Positions 1 through 7,535 of a stretch of DNA of 64,000 nucleotides are shown here, piece by piece. The stretch lies in the NCBI RefSeq assembly GCF_028610625.1, contig NZ_JAQQWU010000004.1:1-64000 (forward strand). The letters run 5' to 3'. This DNA comes from Guptibacillus spartinae. GTDB taxonomy: Bacteria > Bacillota > Bacilli > Bacillales > Guptibacillaceae. The notes beneath the pieces were generated by a model that searched no databases, was not told the origin of the DNA, and worked only from the letters and a program-made list of their open reading frames with translations. Within the stretch, counting starts at the first letter, position 1. Each line of letters begins with the position of its first letter. Both the position numbers and the translations under genes were made by a program.

Positions 1-83
1 TAGGTGAAGGAGAGTTTTTTTCATCTTATTTACATCGGAAGACCATTTTGACCATTTGAACTAACATCAAAATCAAAATCATT

Positions 84-123
84 AAAAAAAGCTTGTAGAG
101 GAACCGGGGGTTCCTCTACAAGC
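84..123 (-). terminator. Terminator of ohr (distal hairpin)
   Basis: A perfect 15-bp stem (91-105 with 109-123) has a 3-nt loop. A run of seven A at 84-90 becomes the T tract on the minus strand, as expected for intrinsic termination of the leftward ohr transcript. Confidence 0.8.
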
Positions 124-125
124 TG

Positions 126-150
126 AGAGCTGCCGACAATCGGCAGCTCT
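126..150. terminator. Second hairpin between ohr stop and its terminator
   Basis: Perfect 11-bp inverted repeat AGAGCTGCCGA / TCGGCAGCTCT around a CAA loop, lying between the ohr stop and the T-tailed hairpin at 84-123. It has only a weak T tract on either strand. It may help termination or protect the ohr 3' end, or it may belong to an upstream rightward gene outside the window. Confidence 0.5.
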
Positions 151-166
151 TTCCAGTGCTTGAAGC

Positions 167-589
167 TTACTTCGCGATGGCTTCTAGCTCCACTTCCATA
201 TTACCGCGCGTTGCTCTTGAGTAAGGGCACGTTTGGTGCGCAGCTTCAACAAGTTCCTCAGCAGTGGCTTGGTCAACGCCAGGGATCGTCACATGTAGTT
301 TTGCGCTAAGGCCAAATGCGCCATCTTCTTCTTTTCCGATCGAAATGTGGGCTTCTACGACCGTATCTTTGATTTTAATACGTTTCATGCGTGCAACCAT
401 ATTTAAGGCACTATCGAAACAAGCAGCATAACCTGCTGCAAACAGTTGTTCAGGGTTTGTTGCTTCTCCACCCTGACCACCAAGTTCTTTTGGCATACGA
501 AGATCCATGTTGATCACGCCGTCTGAAGATTCTACTTTACCTTGTCTGCCGCCGTGAGCGGATGCTTTTGCTGTGTATAACGAATTCAT
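167..589 (-). CDS. ohr: Organic hydroperoxide resistance protein Ohr (OsmC superfamily)
   Basis: A 140-residue cytosolic thiol peroxidase that reduces organic and fatty acid hydroperoxides, in the family with electrons from lipoylated proteins. The two catalytic cysteines are visible at about 57 (AACFDSAL) and 121 (QTCPYSRATRG), and both contexts are characteristic of Ohr rather than OsmC. Length fits the family (about 135-145). The start follows a good GGAGGA-like site. It is divergent from an OhrR-type regulator with palindromes in between, so induction by organic peroxides is the obvious inference. Confidence 0.93.
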   Translation of the reverse strand: MNSLYTAKASAHGGRQGKVESSDGVINMDLRMPKELGGQGGEATNPEQLFAAGYAACFDSALNMVARMKRIKIKDTVVEAHISIGKEEDGAFGLSAKLHVTIPGVDQATAEELVEAAHQTCPYSRATRGNMEVELEAIAK

Positions 590-615
590 AATTAATTCCT
601 CCTTCGAATATTAGG

Positions 616-625
616 TTGTGCACAA
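616..625. promoter_or_regulatory. Putative OhrR operator, ohr side
   Basis: Perfect palindrome TTGTGCACAA about 27 bp upstream of the ohr start. The identical 10-mer recurs at 750-759 on the ohrR side. A motif shared by both ends of a divergent regulator/target pair is the usual sign of an operator. The link to OhrR is inference. Confidence 0.6.
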
Positions 626-740
626 TTTAATTTTACAAGATCAAATATAACTCATCACTTTTTATCTGTCAACAAAGACGATCGCGCTCTTTTTGTCAAT
701 CTTTAGGAAGCACTCATATTGACAATATGCCAAAATCGGG

Positions 741-764
741 ATAAGTTGATTGTGCACAACTTAT
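741..764. promoter_or_regulatory. Putative OhrR operator, ohrR side
   Basis: Contains the same TTGTGCACAA palindrome (750-759) nested in a wider, slightly offset inverted repeat ATAAGTTG...CAACTTAT (741-748 with 757-764). It ends about 18 bp before the ohrR start codon, a position suited to autorepression. Confidence 0.6.
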
Positions 765-782
765 TGTAAAGAAGGGGTTACC

Positions 783-1229
783 ATGGACCATAATGAACAA
801 TTAAAACTAGAGAATCAGCTCTGTTTTTCGGTATATGCCTGCTCAAGAGAAATTACGAAGATGTATCGTCCTTATTTAGATCAGTTAGGTCTTACGTATC
901 CACAATATCTTGTCTTACTCGTACTTTGGGAACACCACGAAACCACAGTAAAAGCGCTCGGGGCCGAGCTTTATTTAGATTCCGGTACATTAACGCCGCT
1001 TTTAAAGCGGATGGAAGAAGCGGGTCTGGTGAAAAGAGAACGTTCAAAAGAAGATGAGCGGAGGGTGATGGTTCATTTAACATCAGAAGGGGAAGAGTTA
1101 AGAGAGAAAGCATCGATTATTCCCGATGCGATGGCGGCCAATAGTGGTTTATCAAAGGAAGAATTCAAGAAAGCACTAACAGGATTTCAACAACTACTTG
1201 ATCATATCCATTCTGTAAACGAAAAATAG
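783..1229 (+). CDS. ohrR: MarR-family organic peroxide sensor OhrR
   Basis: A 148-residue winged-helix repressor. The motif QLCFSVYACSREITK near the N-terminus holds the peroxide-sensing cysteine (C14 with this start), as in B. subtilis OhrR. The helix-turn-helix and wing lie around residues 60-100 (LGAELYLDSGTLTPLLKR, then a DERR wing). I chose the ATG at 783 because GAAGGGG at 771-777 sits 5 nt upstream; an upstream start at 750 would lie inside the operator palindrome. A second cysteine (C20) is present, but not at the C-terminal position used by 2-Cys OhrR proteins. Confidence 0.9.
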   Translation: MDHNEQLKLENQLCFSVYACSREITKMYRPYLDQLGLTYPQYLVLLVLWEHHETTVKALGAELYLDSGTLTPLLKRMEEAGLVKRERSKEDERRVMVHLTSEGEELREKASIIPDAMAANSGLSKEEFKKALTGFQQLLDHIHSVNEK

Positions 1230-1249
1230 TTACCTCTTATTAGAAAGAG

Positions 1250-1279
1250 TTGACAGAGGGAAATGGGTACAAGTATAAT
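1250..1279 (+). promoter_or_regulatory. Sigma-A promoter of the MhqR-like gene
   Basis: Consensus -35 TTGACA (1250-1255) and consensus -10 TATAAT (1274-1279) with an 18-nt spacer. The MhqR-type box begins immediately after the -10, so repression by steric block is likely. Confidence 0.85.
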
Positions 1280-1297
1280 TATCTCGAATTCAAGATA
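1280..1297. promoter_or_regulatory. MhqR-type operator (autoregulatory)
   Basis: TATCTCGAATTCAAGATA is a 9+9 inverted repeat with a single mismatch. It closely matches the B. subtilis MhqR box pattern (tATCTcgAAtTCgAGATa) as I remember it. It abuts the -10 element of the regulator gene. Confidence 0.75.
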
Positions 1298-1319
1298 TTA
1301 GAAGTTAAGGGTGAACGTG

Positions 1320-1760
1320 ATGAATGAAAAAGATCGGGAGCTTTCGTTAAAGCTATTTATTGTTCTTGCAAGGGCCAGTCGCTCCGTGACAGATCATATT
1401 AAAACAGATATTCAACGATACGGACTAAATCCAACGGAATTTGCTGTGCTTGAATTGCTTTACCACAAAGGCAATCAACCGCTTCAGCAAATTGGTGAGA
1501 AAATTCTACTCGCAAGTGGAAGCATTACGTATGTGGTCGATAAGCTTGAAGGGAAAGGCTATTTAAAACGTAATCCATGTCCAAATGACCGCCGTATCAC
1601 ACATGCTGTGATTACCGATGAAGGAAAAGAATTAATGGATCGCATCTTCCCTGAACACGAAATCCAAGTGCAATCGATTTTTGCTGGATTAGAGGAACAG
1701 GAGAAAGAAACGGCCATTACTTTATTGAAAAAGCTAGGTCATTATGCGGAGGAGCTGTAA
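1320..1760 (+). CDS. mhqR: MarR-family regulator, MhqR-like
   Basis: A MarR-type winged-helix repressor of about 146 residues. The helix-turn-helix is near residues 55-80 (LQQIGEKILLASGSITYVVDKLEGKGY), followed by a wing with NDRR. MhqR in B. subtilis represses quinone and nitroaromatic detoxification genes. The box before this gene and the second box before the WrbA-like quinone reductase (1824) support that assignment. ATG 1320 is preferred over GTG 1311 because AAGGGTG (1307-1313) gives better spacing. The symbol rests on operator match and context, not on a database search. Confidence 0.75.
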   Translation: MNEKDRELSLKLFIVLARASRSVTDHIKTDIQRYGLNPTEFAVLELLYHKGNQPLQQIGEKILLASGSITYVVDKLEGKGYLKRNPCPNDRRITHAVITDEGKELMDRIFPEHEIQVQSIFAGLEEQEKETAITLLKKLGHYAEEL

Positions 1761-1777
1761 AAGCTTCTCTTTTTTTT
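1749..1777 (+). terminator. Terminator of mhqR, stop codon in the loop
   Basis: GAGGAGCT (1749-1756) pairs with AGCTTCTC (1762-1769) with one G-U pair, followed by eight T. The TAA stop of the regulator lies in the 5-nt loop region, so the last codons form the 5' arm. Confidence 0.8.
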
Positions 1778-1823
1778 ATCCAATTTTACCCTTTGTAATG
1801 TTTGAAAAACGAAGAAAAGGGTA

Positions 1824-1841
1824 TATCTCGAAATAGAGATA
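1824..1841. promoter_or_regulatory. MhqR-type operator upstream of the quinone reductase gene
   Basis: TATCTCGAAATAGAGATA matches the box at 1280-1297 in its left half and keeps dyad symmetry with two mismatches. It lies about 50 bp upstream of the WrbA-like start codon. Confidence 0.7.
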
Positions 1842-1890
1842 AATGAATTCGAAGTAAATGGCATCCCTTACTAAAAAAGGAGTGGAAAAA

Positions 1891-2520
1891 ATGAGTACAA
1901 AGATTTTAATTCCGTATTATAGCGCGTATGGTCATATTTATGAAATGGTGCAGTCTGTAGCTGAAGGTGCAAAAAGTGCTGGAGATGTAGAAGTGAAAAT
2001 TGTGAAGATACCTGAATTTGATGTCGTAAAACAGGCAATGTCAGAGCAGCCACCTTACGTCAAAGCGCAAGAAGCACAGGACAATATTCCTGAAGCAACG
2101 CTTGATGACTTACGCTGGGCTGATGGGATTGTTTGGGGTGTTCCAACTCGCTATGGTTCCATGCCTGCTCAAATGAAACAATACCTTGATTCGGCGGGAT
2201 CACTTTGGATGAATGGTGAATTAGAAGGAAAAGCGACGGCGGTGGTGACAAGTACCGCTTCGATTCATGGGGGACAAGAGACGACCGCACTTACAACGTT
2301 TGTGCCGCTCATGCACTTTGGTTTGATCTATGTTGGACTGCCCTACGGTGAAAATCCAGAGCAGCTCACAACAGATGGAATTGGAGGCTCTCCTTATGCA
2401 GCTTCAACTCTTGCCGGAGCCGATGGCTCCCGAACGCCAGTTGAAGCTGAATTAACGATGGCTTCCCGACTTGGTGCGCGCGTAGCAAAGGTTGCAGGCG
2501 CCTTAAAAAATATAAAATAG
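1891..2520 (+). CDS. WrbA-like NAD(P)H:quinone oxidoreductase (flavodoxin fold)
   Basis: A 209-residue flavoprotein of the type IV NAD(P)H:quinone oxidoreductase family, which reduces quinones by two electrons and avoids semiquinone radicals. Seen: N-terminal KILIPYYSAYGHIYEM (FMN phosphate loop), GIVWGVPTRYGSMPAQMKQYLD around residue 80-100, and STASIHGGQETT near 125, all WrbA hallmarks. The start at ATG 1891 follows AAAGGAGTGG. A putative MhqR box lies upstream and the MhqR-like regulator is the preceding gene, so a quinone-stress module is the natural reading. Confidence 0.85.
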   Translation: MSTKILIPYYSAYGHIYEMVQSVAEGAKSAGDVEVKIVKIPEFDVVKQAMSEQPPYVKAQEAQDNIPEATLDDLRWADGIVWGVPTRYGSMPAQMKQYLDSAGSLWMNGELEGKATAVVTSTASIHGGQETTALTTFVPLMHFGLIYVGLPYGENPEQLTTDGIGGSPYAASTLAGADGSRTPVEAELTMASRLGARVAKVAGALKNIK

Positions 2521-2524
2521 GCGT

Positions 2525-2562
2525 AAAACCAGCTTCTCACATGGAGAGGCTGGTTTTTTTTA
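2525..2562. terminator. Convergent-gene terminator overlapping the yndJ-like 3' end
   Basis: AAAACCAGC-TTCTC pairs with GAGA-GGCTGGTTTT around an ACATG loop, followed by a T run. It serves the rightward quinone reductase gene. The final codons and the TGA (2537-2539) of the leftward gene lie inside it. Confidence 0.75.
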
Positions 2563-3493
2563 CTTGTTTCGTCTCCTGCATTGCTGTTACGCCAAGTAAC
2601 CCAAAGAGTGAGAAGCCAAATGTATTAATAAACCCATGAAAAAAGACCATTAAAGGAATGCCGAGGATGACGGTTTCGTTAATGTGAGCAAAACCATAGA
2701 TCATCGCAGAGCTCATTGAAAATAGGAGAGAGGCAAAAGAAATCGATAACAGCATTTGTACCGAATACTCAAGAGTTGGGACGAAGTAAACAAGACAAAG
2801 AATAGAAAAGACAATGAGCGGCGTCACAAATTCAACGACTGAAATAAACTCAAGGACGGGTAATGAATCCGATAGTGTAATGCCAGTTGCGATAAATGGA
2901 GGTCCAAATAAGACAAGAATGGCGATCAGTTTAAACCAGGACTTCAACGCTGGCACTTTTGCAAGCAGACGTTTTCCGATAAACGCCATCGTGATTGGTG
3001 TAATAAATGCAGCATAATGAAAATGAATGGATGTAAGGAGCACAATGACGTCGCTAAAATGTAAAATTTGCATTCCCGATCGATGCAAAACGAGCCAGAG
3101 GCCACCGATGCTAATATACATTAATCCAAGTTGAATTAAGACATCGAAAACCGTGCTTTTTTTCCACGTTTGTAAGAGGCGGGTTAGACCGTATAGAGCA
3201 ATTAAAATGGTCGTGAGAAACCATGGAACAGCTAACAATACCGCGATGGTTCCTTGTTCGAGAAAGAAGGAAATGCCCGCTAGCACCGCTGACATAAGCT
3301 GTAAACGAGTAGCATATCGGAAGAAAGCATTCTTATTTTGCGTTACAAGATTTAGTGTCAACGGTACGAGTACCAGGTAAGCGAACATTAATAAAATCAT
3401 GACATACTGAAGGGTATCGATCGGCGTTGTGATTAATTTTGTCACAACGAACGCGATCCAAAGAAATAGACCAGCAAAACTACTTGTTTTCAT
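2537..3493 (-). CDS. YndJ-like polytopic membrane protein, function unknown
   Basis: A 318-residue integral membrane protein with about nine to ten hydrophobic segments spread over the whole length and a short cytosolic tail. The stretches IHFHYAAFITPITMAF (about residues 155-170) and MVFFHGFINTFGFSLFGLLG near the C-terminus resemble the YndJ family, whose function is unknown. It is shorter than the B. subtilis protein as I recall it, so it may represent only the membrane domain. AGAGAGGTGA supports the start. It ends inside the terminator shared with the convergent gene. Confidence 0.6.
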   Translation of the reverse strand: MKTSSFAGLFLWIAFVVTKLITTPIDTLQYVMILLMFAYLVLVPLTLNLVTQNKNAFFRYATRLQLMSAVLAGISFFLEQGTIAVLLAVPWFLTTILIALYGLTRLLQTWKKSTVFDVLIQLGLMYISIGGLWLVLHRSGMQILHFSDVIVLLTSIHFHYAAFITPITMAFIGKRLLAKVPALKSWFKLIAILVLFGPPFIATGITLSDSLPVLEFISVVEFVTPLIVFSILCLVYFVPTLEYSVQMLLSISFASLLFSMSSAMIYGFAHINETVILGIPLMVFFHGFINTFGFSLFGLLGVTAMQETKQVKKTSLSM

Positions 3494-3570
3494 TAGGATT
3501 TCACCTCTCTTTTAGTGTACGATGAAGAGAAGGGATAGAAAAGGAAATTCTGGGAAGAGAGGCGATTGAT

Positions 3571-4449
3571 ATGGAGAAGAAGCCAGTACTAGGATTTATT
3601 GGAATCGGTGTTATGGGAGAAAGCATGGTGCGAAACTTGATTAACGCCGGGTATCGTACGCTTATTTCGACACGAACGAAAAGGAAAGCTGAAGCACTTA
3701 TTCAAGAAGGGGCAGAATGGTACGACGAAGTGAAGGATGTGGCAGCAAACGCTGACGTCATTCTCACCATGGTCGGCTATCCGAAAGATGTGGAAGAGGT
3801 TTACATAGGCGAGAATGGACTGCTCGAACACGCACGAGCCCATTCGATTTTAATTGATATGACAACCTCAAGCCCAGCGCTAGCGGAAGAAATCTATCAG
3901 TATGCTTTATCAAAGCAGCTATATGCGCTAGATGCCCCTGTATCGGGAGGAGACGTGGGTGCCAAAGAAGGCAAGCTATCGATTATGGTCGGTGGCGAAT
4001 TAGAAGTCTTTGAAAAAGTTCAGCCTATCTTTGAAGTGATGGGACAAAATATCGTGCTTCAAGGACCGGCTGGAGCGGGTCAGCATACGAAAATGTGTAA
4101 CCAAATTGCCATTGCAAGCAACATGATTGGTGTTTCAGAAGCGATCGTTTATGCCGAAAAAGCTGGATTGAACCCGACTACGGTCCTAGAGAGCATTGAA
4201 TTTGGTGCTGCTGGAAGCTGGTCGCTAAGCAATTTAGCGCCAAGAATGATTTCGAATCGCTTTGAGCCAGGATTTTATGTGAAACATTTTATTAAGGATA
4301 TGACGATTGCTCTTGAGTCCGCCAAACAAATGGGGATGCTAACGCCAGGACTTGAGCTTTCGAAGCAGTTATATGAAGATCTTGCTGAGCGCGGAGAAGA
4401 AGATAGCGGTACGCAGGCGCTTGTGAAGTTATTTCGCGACGCAAACTAA
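3571..4449 (+). CDS. NAD(P)-dependent beta-hydroxyacid dehydrogenase, YkwC-like
   Basis: A 292-residue oxidoreductase of the 3-hydroxyisobutyrate dehydrogenase superfamily. The N-terminal Rossmann loop is GFIGIGVMGESM (residues 8-19), the substrate motif is DAPVSGGDVGAKEGKL (about 122-137), and the catalytic lysine lies in HTKMCNQ (about 172). Length and motifs match B. subtilis YkwC, whose physiological substrate is not established to my knowledge. It stands alone between two hairpins. Confidence 0.82.
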   Translation: MEKKPVLGFIGIGVMGESMVRNLINAGYRTLISTRTKRKAEALIQEGAEWYDEVKDVAANADVILTMVGYPKDVEEVYIGENGLLEHARAHSILIDMTTSSPALAEEIYQYALSKQLYALDAPVSGGDVGAKEGKLSIMVGGELEVFEKVQPIFEVMGQNIVLQGPAGAGQHTKMCNQIAIASNMIGVSEAIVYAEKAGLNPTTVLESIEFGAAGSWSLSNLAPRMISNRFEPGFYVKHFIKDMTIALESAKQMGMLTPGLELSKQLYEDLAERGEEDSGTQALVKLFRDAN

Positions 4450-4450
4450 A

Positions 4451-4482
4451 CGAAGACCCGGGGCGCTAGCCCCGGGTCTTCG
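4451..4482. terminator. GC-rich hairpin after the dehydrogenase gene
   Basis: Perfect 14-bp stem CGAAGACCCGGGGC / GCCCCGGGTCTTCG with a GCTA loop. No T tract follows, so it may be a pause or mRNA-end structure rather than a classical intrinsic terminator. Confidence 0.55.
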
Positions 4483-4535
4483 CTAATGATAAAAGGGAAG
4501 TTTCCATCTTCTATCGAATAAACTCTATAAAACGA

Positions 4536-4844
4536 TCATTTCTCTTTTTTTGAACGTTTTTCAACTTCTTCTGATACGACAAAAGCAAGATCATCATTTC
4601 CAAATAGGGAAAGAACGCCGATGACCGTTTGATCTGGAATATGCTCTGATTCCTCTTTCGGTACAACGAGTTCGATGCTTTGTTTCAGTGCAGGGTTATG
4701 GATTTGATCTGGATAAGCTTTCTCGTATAGCGTCTCAGGATTCAGGTCATTGTTCACGCACCACTGGGCAAATACAAGAATCATCATGTTTTCATCACGC
4801 TGATAGTTTTCGATTACTTTATTTTGAATGTCATTTTGGTCCAT
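4536..4844 (-). CDS. Conserved-looking small cytosolic protein, function unknown
   Basis: A 102-residue acidic, soluble protein that I do not recognise with confidence. Features: an N-terminal helical region with a tryptophan-cysteine pair (FAQWCVNNDLNPETLYEKAYPD), a central hydrophobic strand region (IELVVPKEE, TVIGVLSLFGNDDLAFVVSEEVEKR) and a lysine-rich end. GGAGGTC upstream of the ATG and codon usage like its neighbours support a real gene. It has no signal peptide or membrane segment. Confidence 0.6.
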   Translation of the reverse strand: MDQNDIQNKVIENYQRDENMMILVFAQWCVNNDLNPETLYEKAYPDQIHNPALKQSIELVVPKEESEHIPDQTVIGVLSLFGNDDLAFVVSEEVEKRSKKEK

Positions 4845-5006
4845 AGGACGACCTCCGTTTCATCACTCTACCGCTAGTGTACTCGCAGCAAGAATGTGTG
4901 GCAAGTGTGCACGTTGTAAAAGGTTAATGAAGAATCTTCCAGTCAGCGGAATGATGCGTTAAGACCTGCTATGCTGAAAGAAAACGAACTTCATGGGGGC
5001 AAAAAG

Positions 5007-6293
5007 ATGAGGAAAAAAGAGATTCGTAGCTGGATGATGTATGACTTTGCAAACTCTGCATTCGCAACAACGATGATGGCGGCTGTTCTACCTGTTTTTT
5101 ACTATGATGTTGCTGCTAAAAATATTGATCGAAGTCTTGCTACTTCTTATTGGGGCTATTCCCAATCCATTGCTGTTTTGATCGTCGCCATTCTAGCCCC
5201 AGTTCTTGGCGCAATAGCCGATTACTCCAATTCGAAAAAAACATTTCTGCGCTTTTTTGCTTATATGGGCATGATGGCAAGTCTGTTAATGGCGTTTGTT
5301 GGAGAGGGTGGCTATCTTTTTGCTTCGATTCTATTAATCTTCGGAACCATCGGTTTCTCGGGTAGCAACGTCTTTTACGATGCCTTCTTGCCGGAAATTG
5401 CAAAAGGAGAAGAAATCGATCGCATTTCAGCACGGGGCTATGCGTTTGGTTATATTGGTGGCGGACTACTTCTTCTGGTGAATCTGATGATGATTCTGAA
5501 TCCTACCTGGTTTTTCCTTCCGAACACGCTTGTTGCGACACAATTATCATTCGCAAGCGTCGGCGTATGGTGGTTTGTTTTCTCAATTCCAATGTTCAAA
5601 AACGTGAAAGAAGTGTCGCATCCCCAGCCAAAATTAAGCGGGTCATACGCAGCGATCGGGTTTAAGAGGCTTCGCACAACCTTCAAGGAGCTAAACCAAT
5701 ACAAGCAGCTTCTTCTGTTCCTTATCGCCTTCTGGTTATTTAACGATGGCATTTCTACCATCATTAAAATGGCAACAATTTATGGGAGAGATATCGGAAT
5801 TGATGCGAATGATCTAATCGCCGCACTCCTCATTACGCAATTTGTCGGGATTCCGTTTGCATTTTTGTTTGGTTACCTAGCGAAAAAAATCCGACCAAAG
5901 CGAGCGCTGATGCTTGCACTATGGATTTATGTTGGAATCGTCCTTCTCGGTTATTTTATGACAACGGCTACCCATTTCTATCTACTGGCCATTCTCGTTG
6001 GTTTTGTTCAGGGTGGCGCTCAAGCCTTAAGTCGATCGATCTTTGGAAGCATGGTGCCCGATCACAGACACGCAGAGTTTTACGGTTTCTACGGCATTTC
6101 AGCCAAGTTTTCAGCAATTTTTGGGCCGTTTCTCTTCGCCTTTGTGGGTCAAGTAACCGGATCAAGCCGTCTCGGTATCGTTTCGCTCGTCGTCTTTTTC
6201 TTAGCGGGCATCTATTTACTTAGCAAAGTAAACATTGATCAAGGGAAAGAGCAGGCGAAAGTGGTGATGGCGAATGAAGGTGTGGATGTGTAG
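5007..6293 (+). CDS. MFS transporter, UMF1/Atg22-like family (YxiO-like)
   Basis: A 428-residue protein with about 12 membrane segments. It opens with EIRSWMMYDFANSAFATTMM, the signature of the UMF1 (vacuole effluxer Atg22-like) family, which in fungi exports amino acids; bacterial substrates are unknown. Length equals that of B. subtilis YxiO as I remember it. ATG 5007 is chosen because family members begin just before the YDFANSAF motif, though the upstream GGGGGC is a modest ribosome site. The gene looks monocistronic. Confidence 0.8.
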   Translation: MRKKEIRSWMMYDFANSAFATTMMAAVLPVFYYDVAAKNIDRSLATSYWGYSQSIAVLIVAILAPVLGAIADYSNSKKTFLRFFAYMGMMASLLMAFVGEGGYLFASILLIFGTIGFSGSNVFYDAFLPEIAKGEEIDRISARGYAFGYIGGGLLLLVNLMMILNPTWFFLPNTLVATQLSFASVGVWWFVFSIPMFKNVKEVSHPQPKLSGSYAAIGFKRLRTTFKELNQYKQLLLFLIAFWLFNDGISTIIKMATIYGRDIGIDANDLIAALLITQFVGIPFAFLFGYLAKKIRPKRALMLALWIYVGIVLLGYFMTTATHFYLLAILVGFVQGGAQALSRSIFGSMVPDHRHAEFYGFYGISAKFSAIFGPFLFAFVGQVTGSSRLGIVSLVVFFLAGIYLLSKVNIDQGKEQAKVVMANEGVDV

Positions 6294-6310
6294 GGAAGGT
6301 ATTGATGGAA

Positions 6311-6370
6311 TCGAGGAAATCATGATAAATTCGCGGAATTATCAAGAAAATCGCGGAATTCCACGATTTT
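6311..6370. repeat. Three tandem 20-bp units
   Basis: TCGAGGAAAT (6311), TCGCGGAATT (6331) and TCGCGGAATT (6351) recur at exactly 20-bp spacing, with diverging second halves rich in A/T. They lie between the transporter stop and a terminator-like hairpin. Confidence 0.65.
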
Positions 6371-6403
6371 CGAACGTAATAGTTAGTACCCAGGCCTAAA
6401 ATG

Positions 6404-6438
6404 AGGCTCAGAGCAGTATATCCATCTGCTATGAGCCT
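6404..6438. terminator. Bidirectional hairpin between convergent genes
   Basis: AGGCTCA-g-AGCAG pairs with CTGCT-a-TGAGCCT around a 9-nt loop. A short T-rich stretch follows on each strand. It separates the rightward transporter gene from the leftward hydrolase gene. Confidence 0.6.
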
Positions 6439-6457
6439 ATTTATATGATGAAAACCC

Positions 6458-7375
6458 TTACACAATTGGATCGAAATGCTTTAGTTCAAGAGGAAGTGTG
6501 CAATCTTTTCCTGTGTCATAGGAGCGGTTGCCAATTTGTGTTTTTAGTTCAGTAATACAATTTTCTTCGTTATGCCAGTAGTCATGAATCAGAGGCAGGA
6601 TCGTGGTTGCTTCTTCTTCCGCTTGTTCAAGCAGCTCCTCAAAAGTCGCAGTTGATTCCTCGTCTTTAATAGCGGGGTGAATCCATGTTGTGCCTTCTCT
6701 ATTTAAATAATCTTCATCGCCGATTTGTTTGCGATAGGAAAAGGAAGAGACTTGTTTTTTTAAAAGCTGATTCTTCCATCCGTGCGGATCGAATAAAATT
6801 TTGAGCGCAAGCACCATATCACGATAAGATTGATTGATAAAGTCCTCGGGCATGCGTTCAGCCGTCTCTGGATAGAACGACTGAATCAATTCATAGAGCA
6901 TGAGTTCAATGGGGGGATAAAGCGATTTTCCAATTTGAATTTCGGCATAGACGGGGGTTTTCCACGTTTCCACATCTTTATATTCTTTCATTAAAATGGT
7001 ATCGATGATGATTTCTAATTGCTGATGACGATTGCCCTCAAGTCCGGAACGGTAGTGAATATAGGGATGGGTGTTTCGATCAAGGATATGGTGCGTGACG
7101 AACCCAAGGATATAGGCGCGAAGCATCGGATCGTCTTGTTTTCCATATTCAATCATTTCCATGAGGAATGGGCCGCAATGATCTTGATGGAGTACAGATC
7201 CTACTTCTTGAACCGGCTTATTCTTTTTCCACGGCCAGAAATGATGATAAAAGAAAGGGTCAGGTCCCTGTGCACCAAGTCGAAAAAAAGGCAGGTCACC
7301 TTTGATCGTGTTCCATATGCCGGCTTCCATCGCAGCTTCTTCACCGAATAAAATATGTGTCCAGACATTTGGCAT
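6458..7375 (-). CDS. Zinc-dependent phospholipase C-like protein
   Basis: A 305-residue protein resembling the zinc-dependent phospholipase C/S1-P1 nuclease-type fold (PF00882). Likely metal ligands are in the N-terminal MPNVWTHILFGEEA, then GPDPFFYHHF (about 37-46), HQDHCG (about 63-68) and VTHHILDRNTHPYIHYRSG (about 93-111). There is no signal peptide, so it probably acts in the cytosol; the substrate is unknown. AAGGAGGGG upstream supports the start. Histidine clustering and the THHILDRNTHPY motif make the family call fairly safe. Confidence 0.75.
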   Translation of the reverse strand: MPNVWTHILFGEEAAMEAGIWNTIKGDLPFFRLGAQGPDPFFYHHFWPWKKNKPVQEVGSVLHQDHCGPFLMEMIEYGKQDDPMLRAYILGFVTHHILDRNTHPYIHYRSGLEGNRHQQLEIIIDTILMKEYKDVETWKTPVYAEIQIGKSLYPPIELMLYELIQSFYPETAERMPEDFINQSYRDMVLALKILFDPHGWKNQLLKKQVSSFSYRKQIGDEDYLNREGTTWIHPAIKDEESTATFEELLEQAEEEATTILPLIHDYWHNEENCITELKTQIGNRSYDTGKDCTLPLELKHFDPIV

Positions 7376-7498
7376 CGATTGATCCCCTCCTTATGTGTCT
7401 TTCTATTAGTATACCTGATCAGAACCTGTCTTCTTGCCACTTTCTTATGAAAAGAAAATCTCCTTCTACTCTATTTCCCTTATTCGTGTAAAGATAAG

Positions 7499-7528
7499 CA
7501 AAAAAGCCCGGCGTTAGCCGAGCTTTTC
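7499..7528 (-). terminator. Terminator of the siderophore-binding protein gene
   Basis: On the minus strand AAAGC-CGGC pairs with GCCG-GCTTT around TAAC and is followed by six T. It lies 8 bp past the stop codon. Confidence 0.8.
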
Positions 7529-7535
7529 CAACATC

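Noticed and set aside
750-782. Upstream in-frame start for ohrR at 750
   Set aside because: It lies inside the operator palindrome and lacks a ribosome site; ATG 783 has one.
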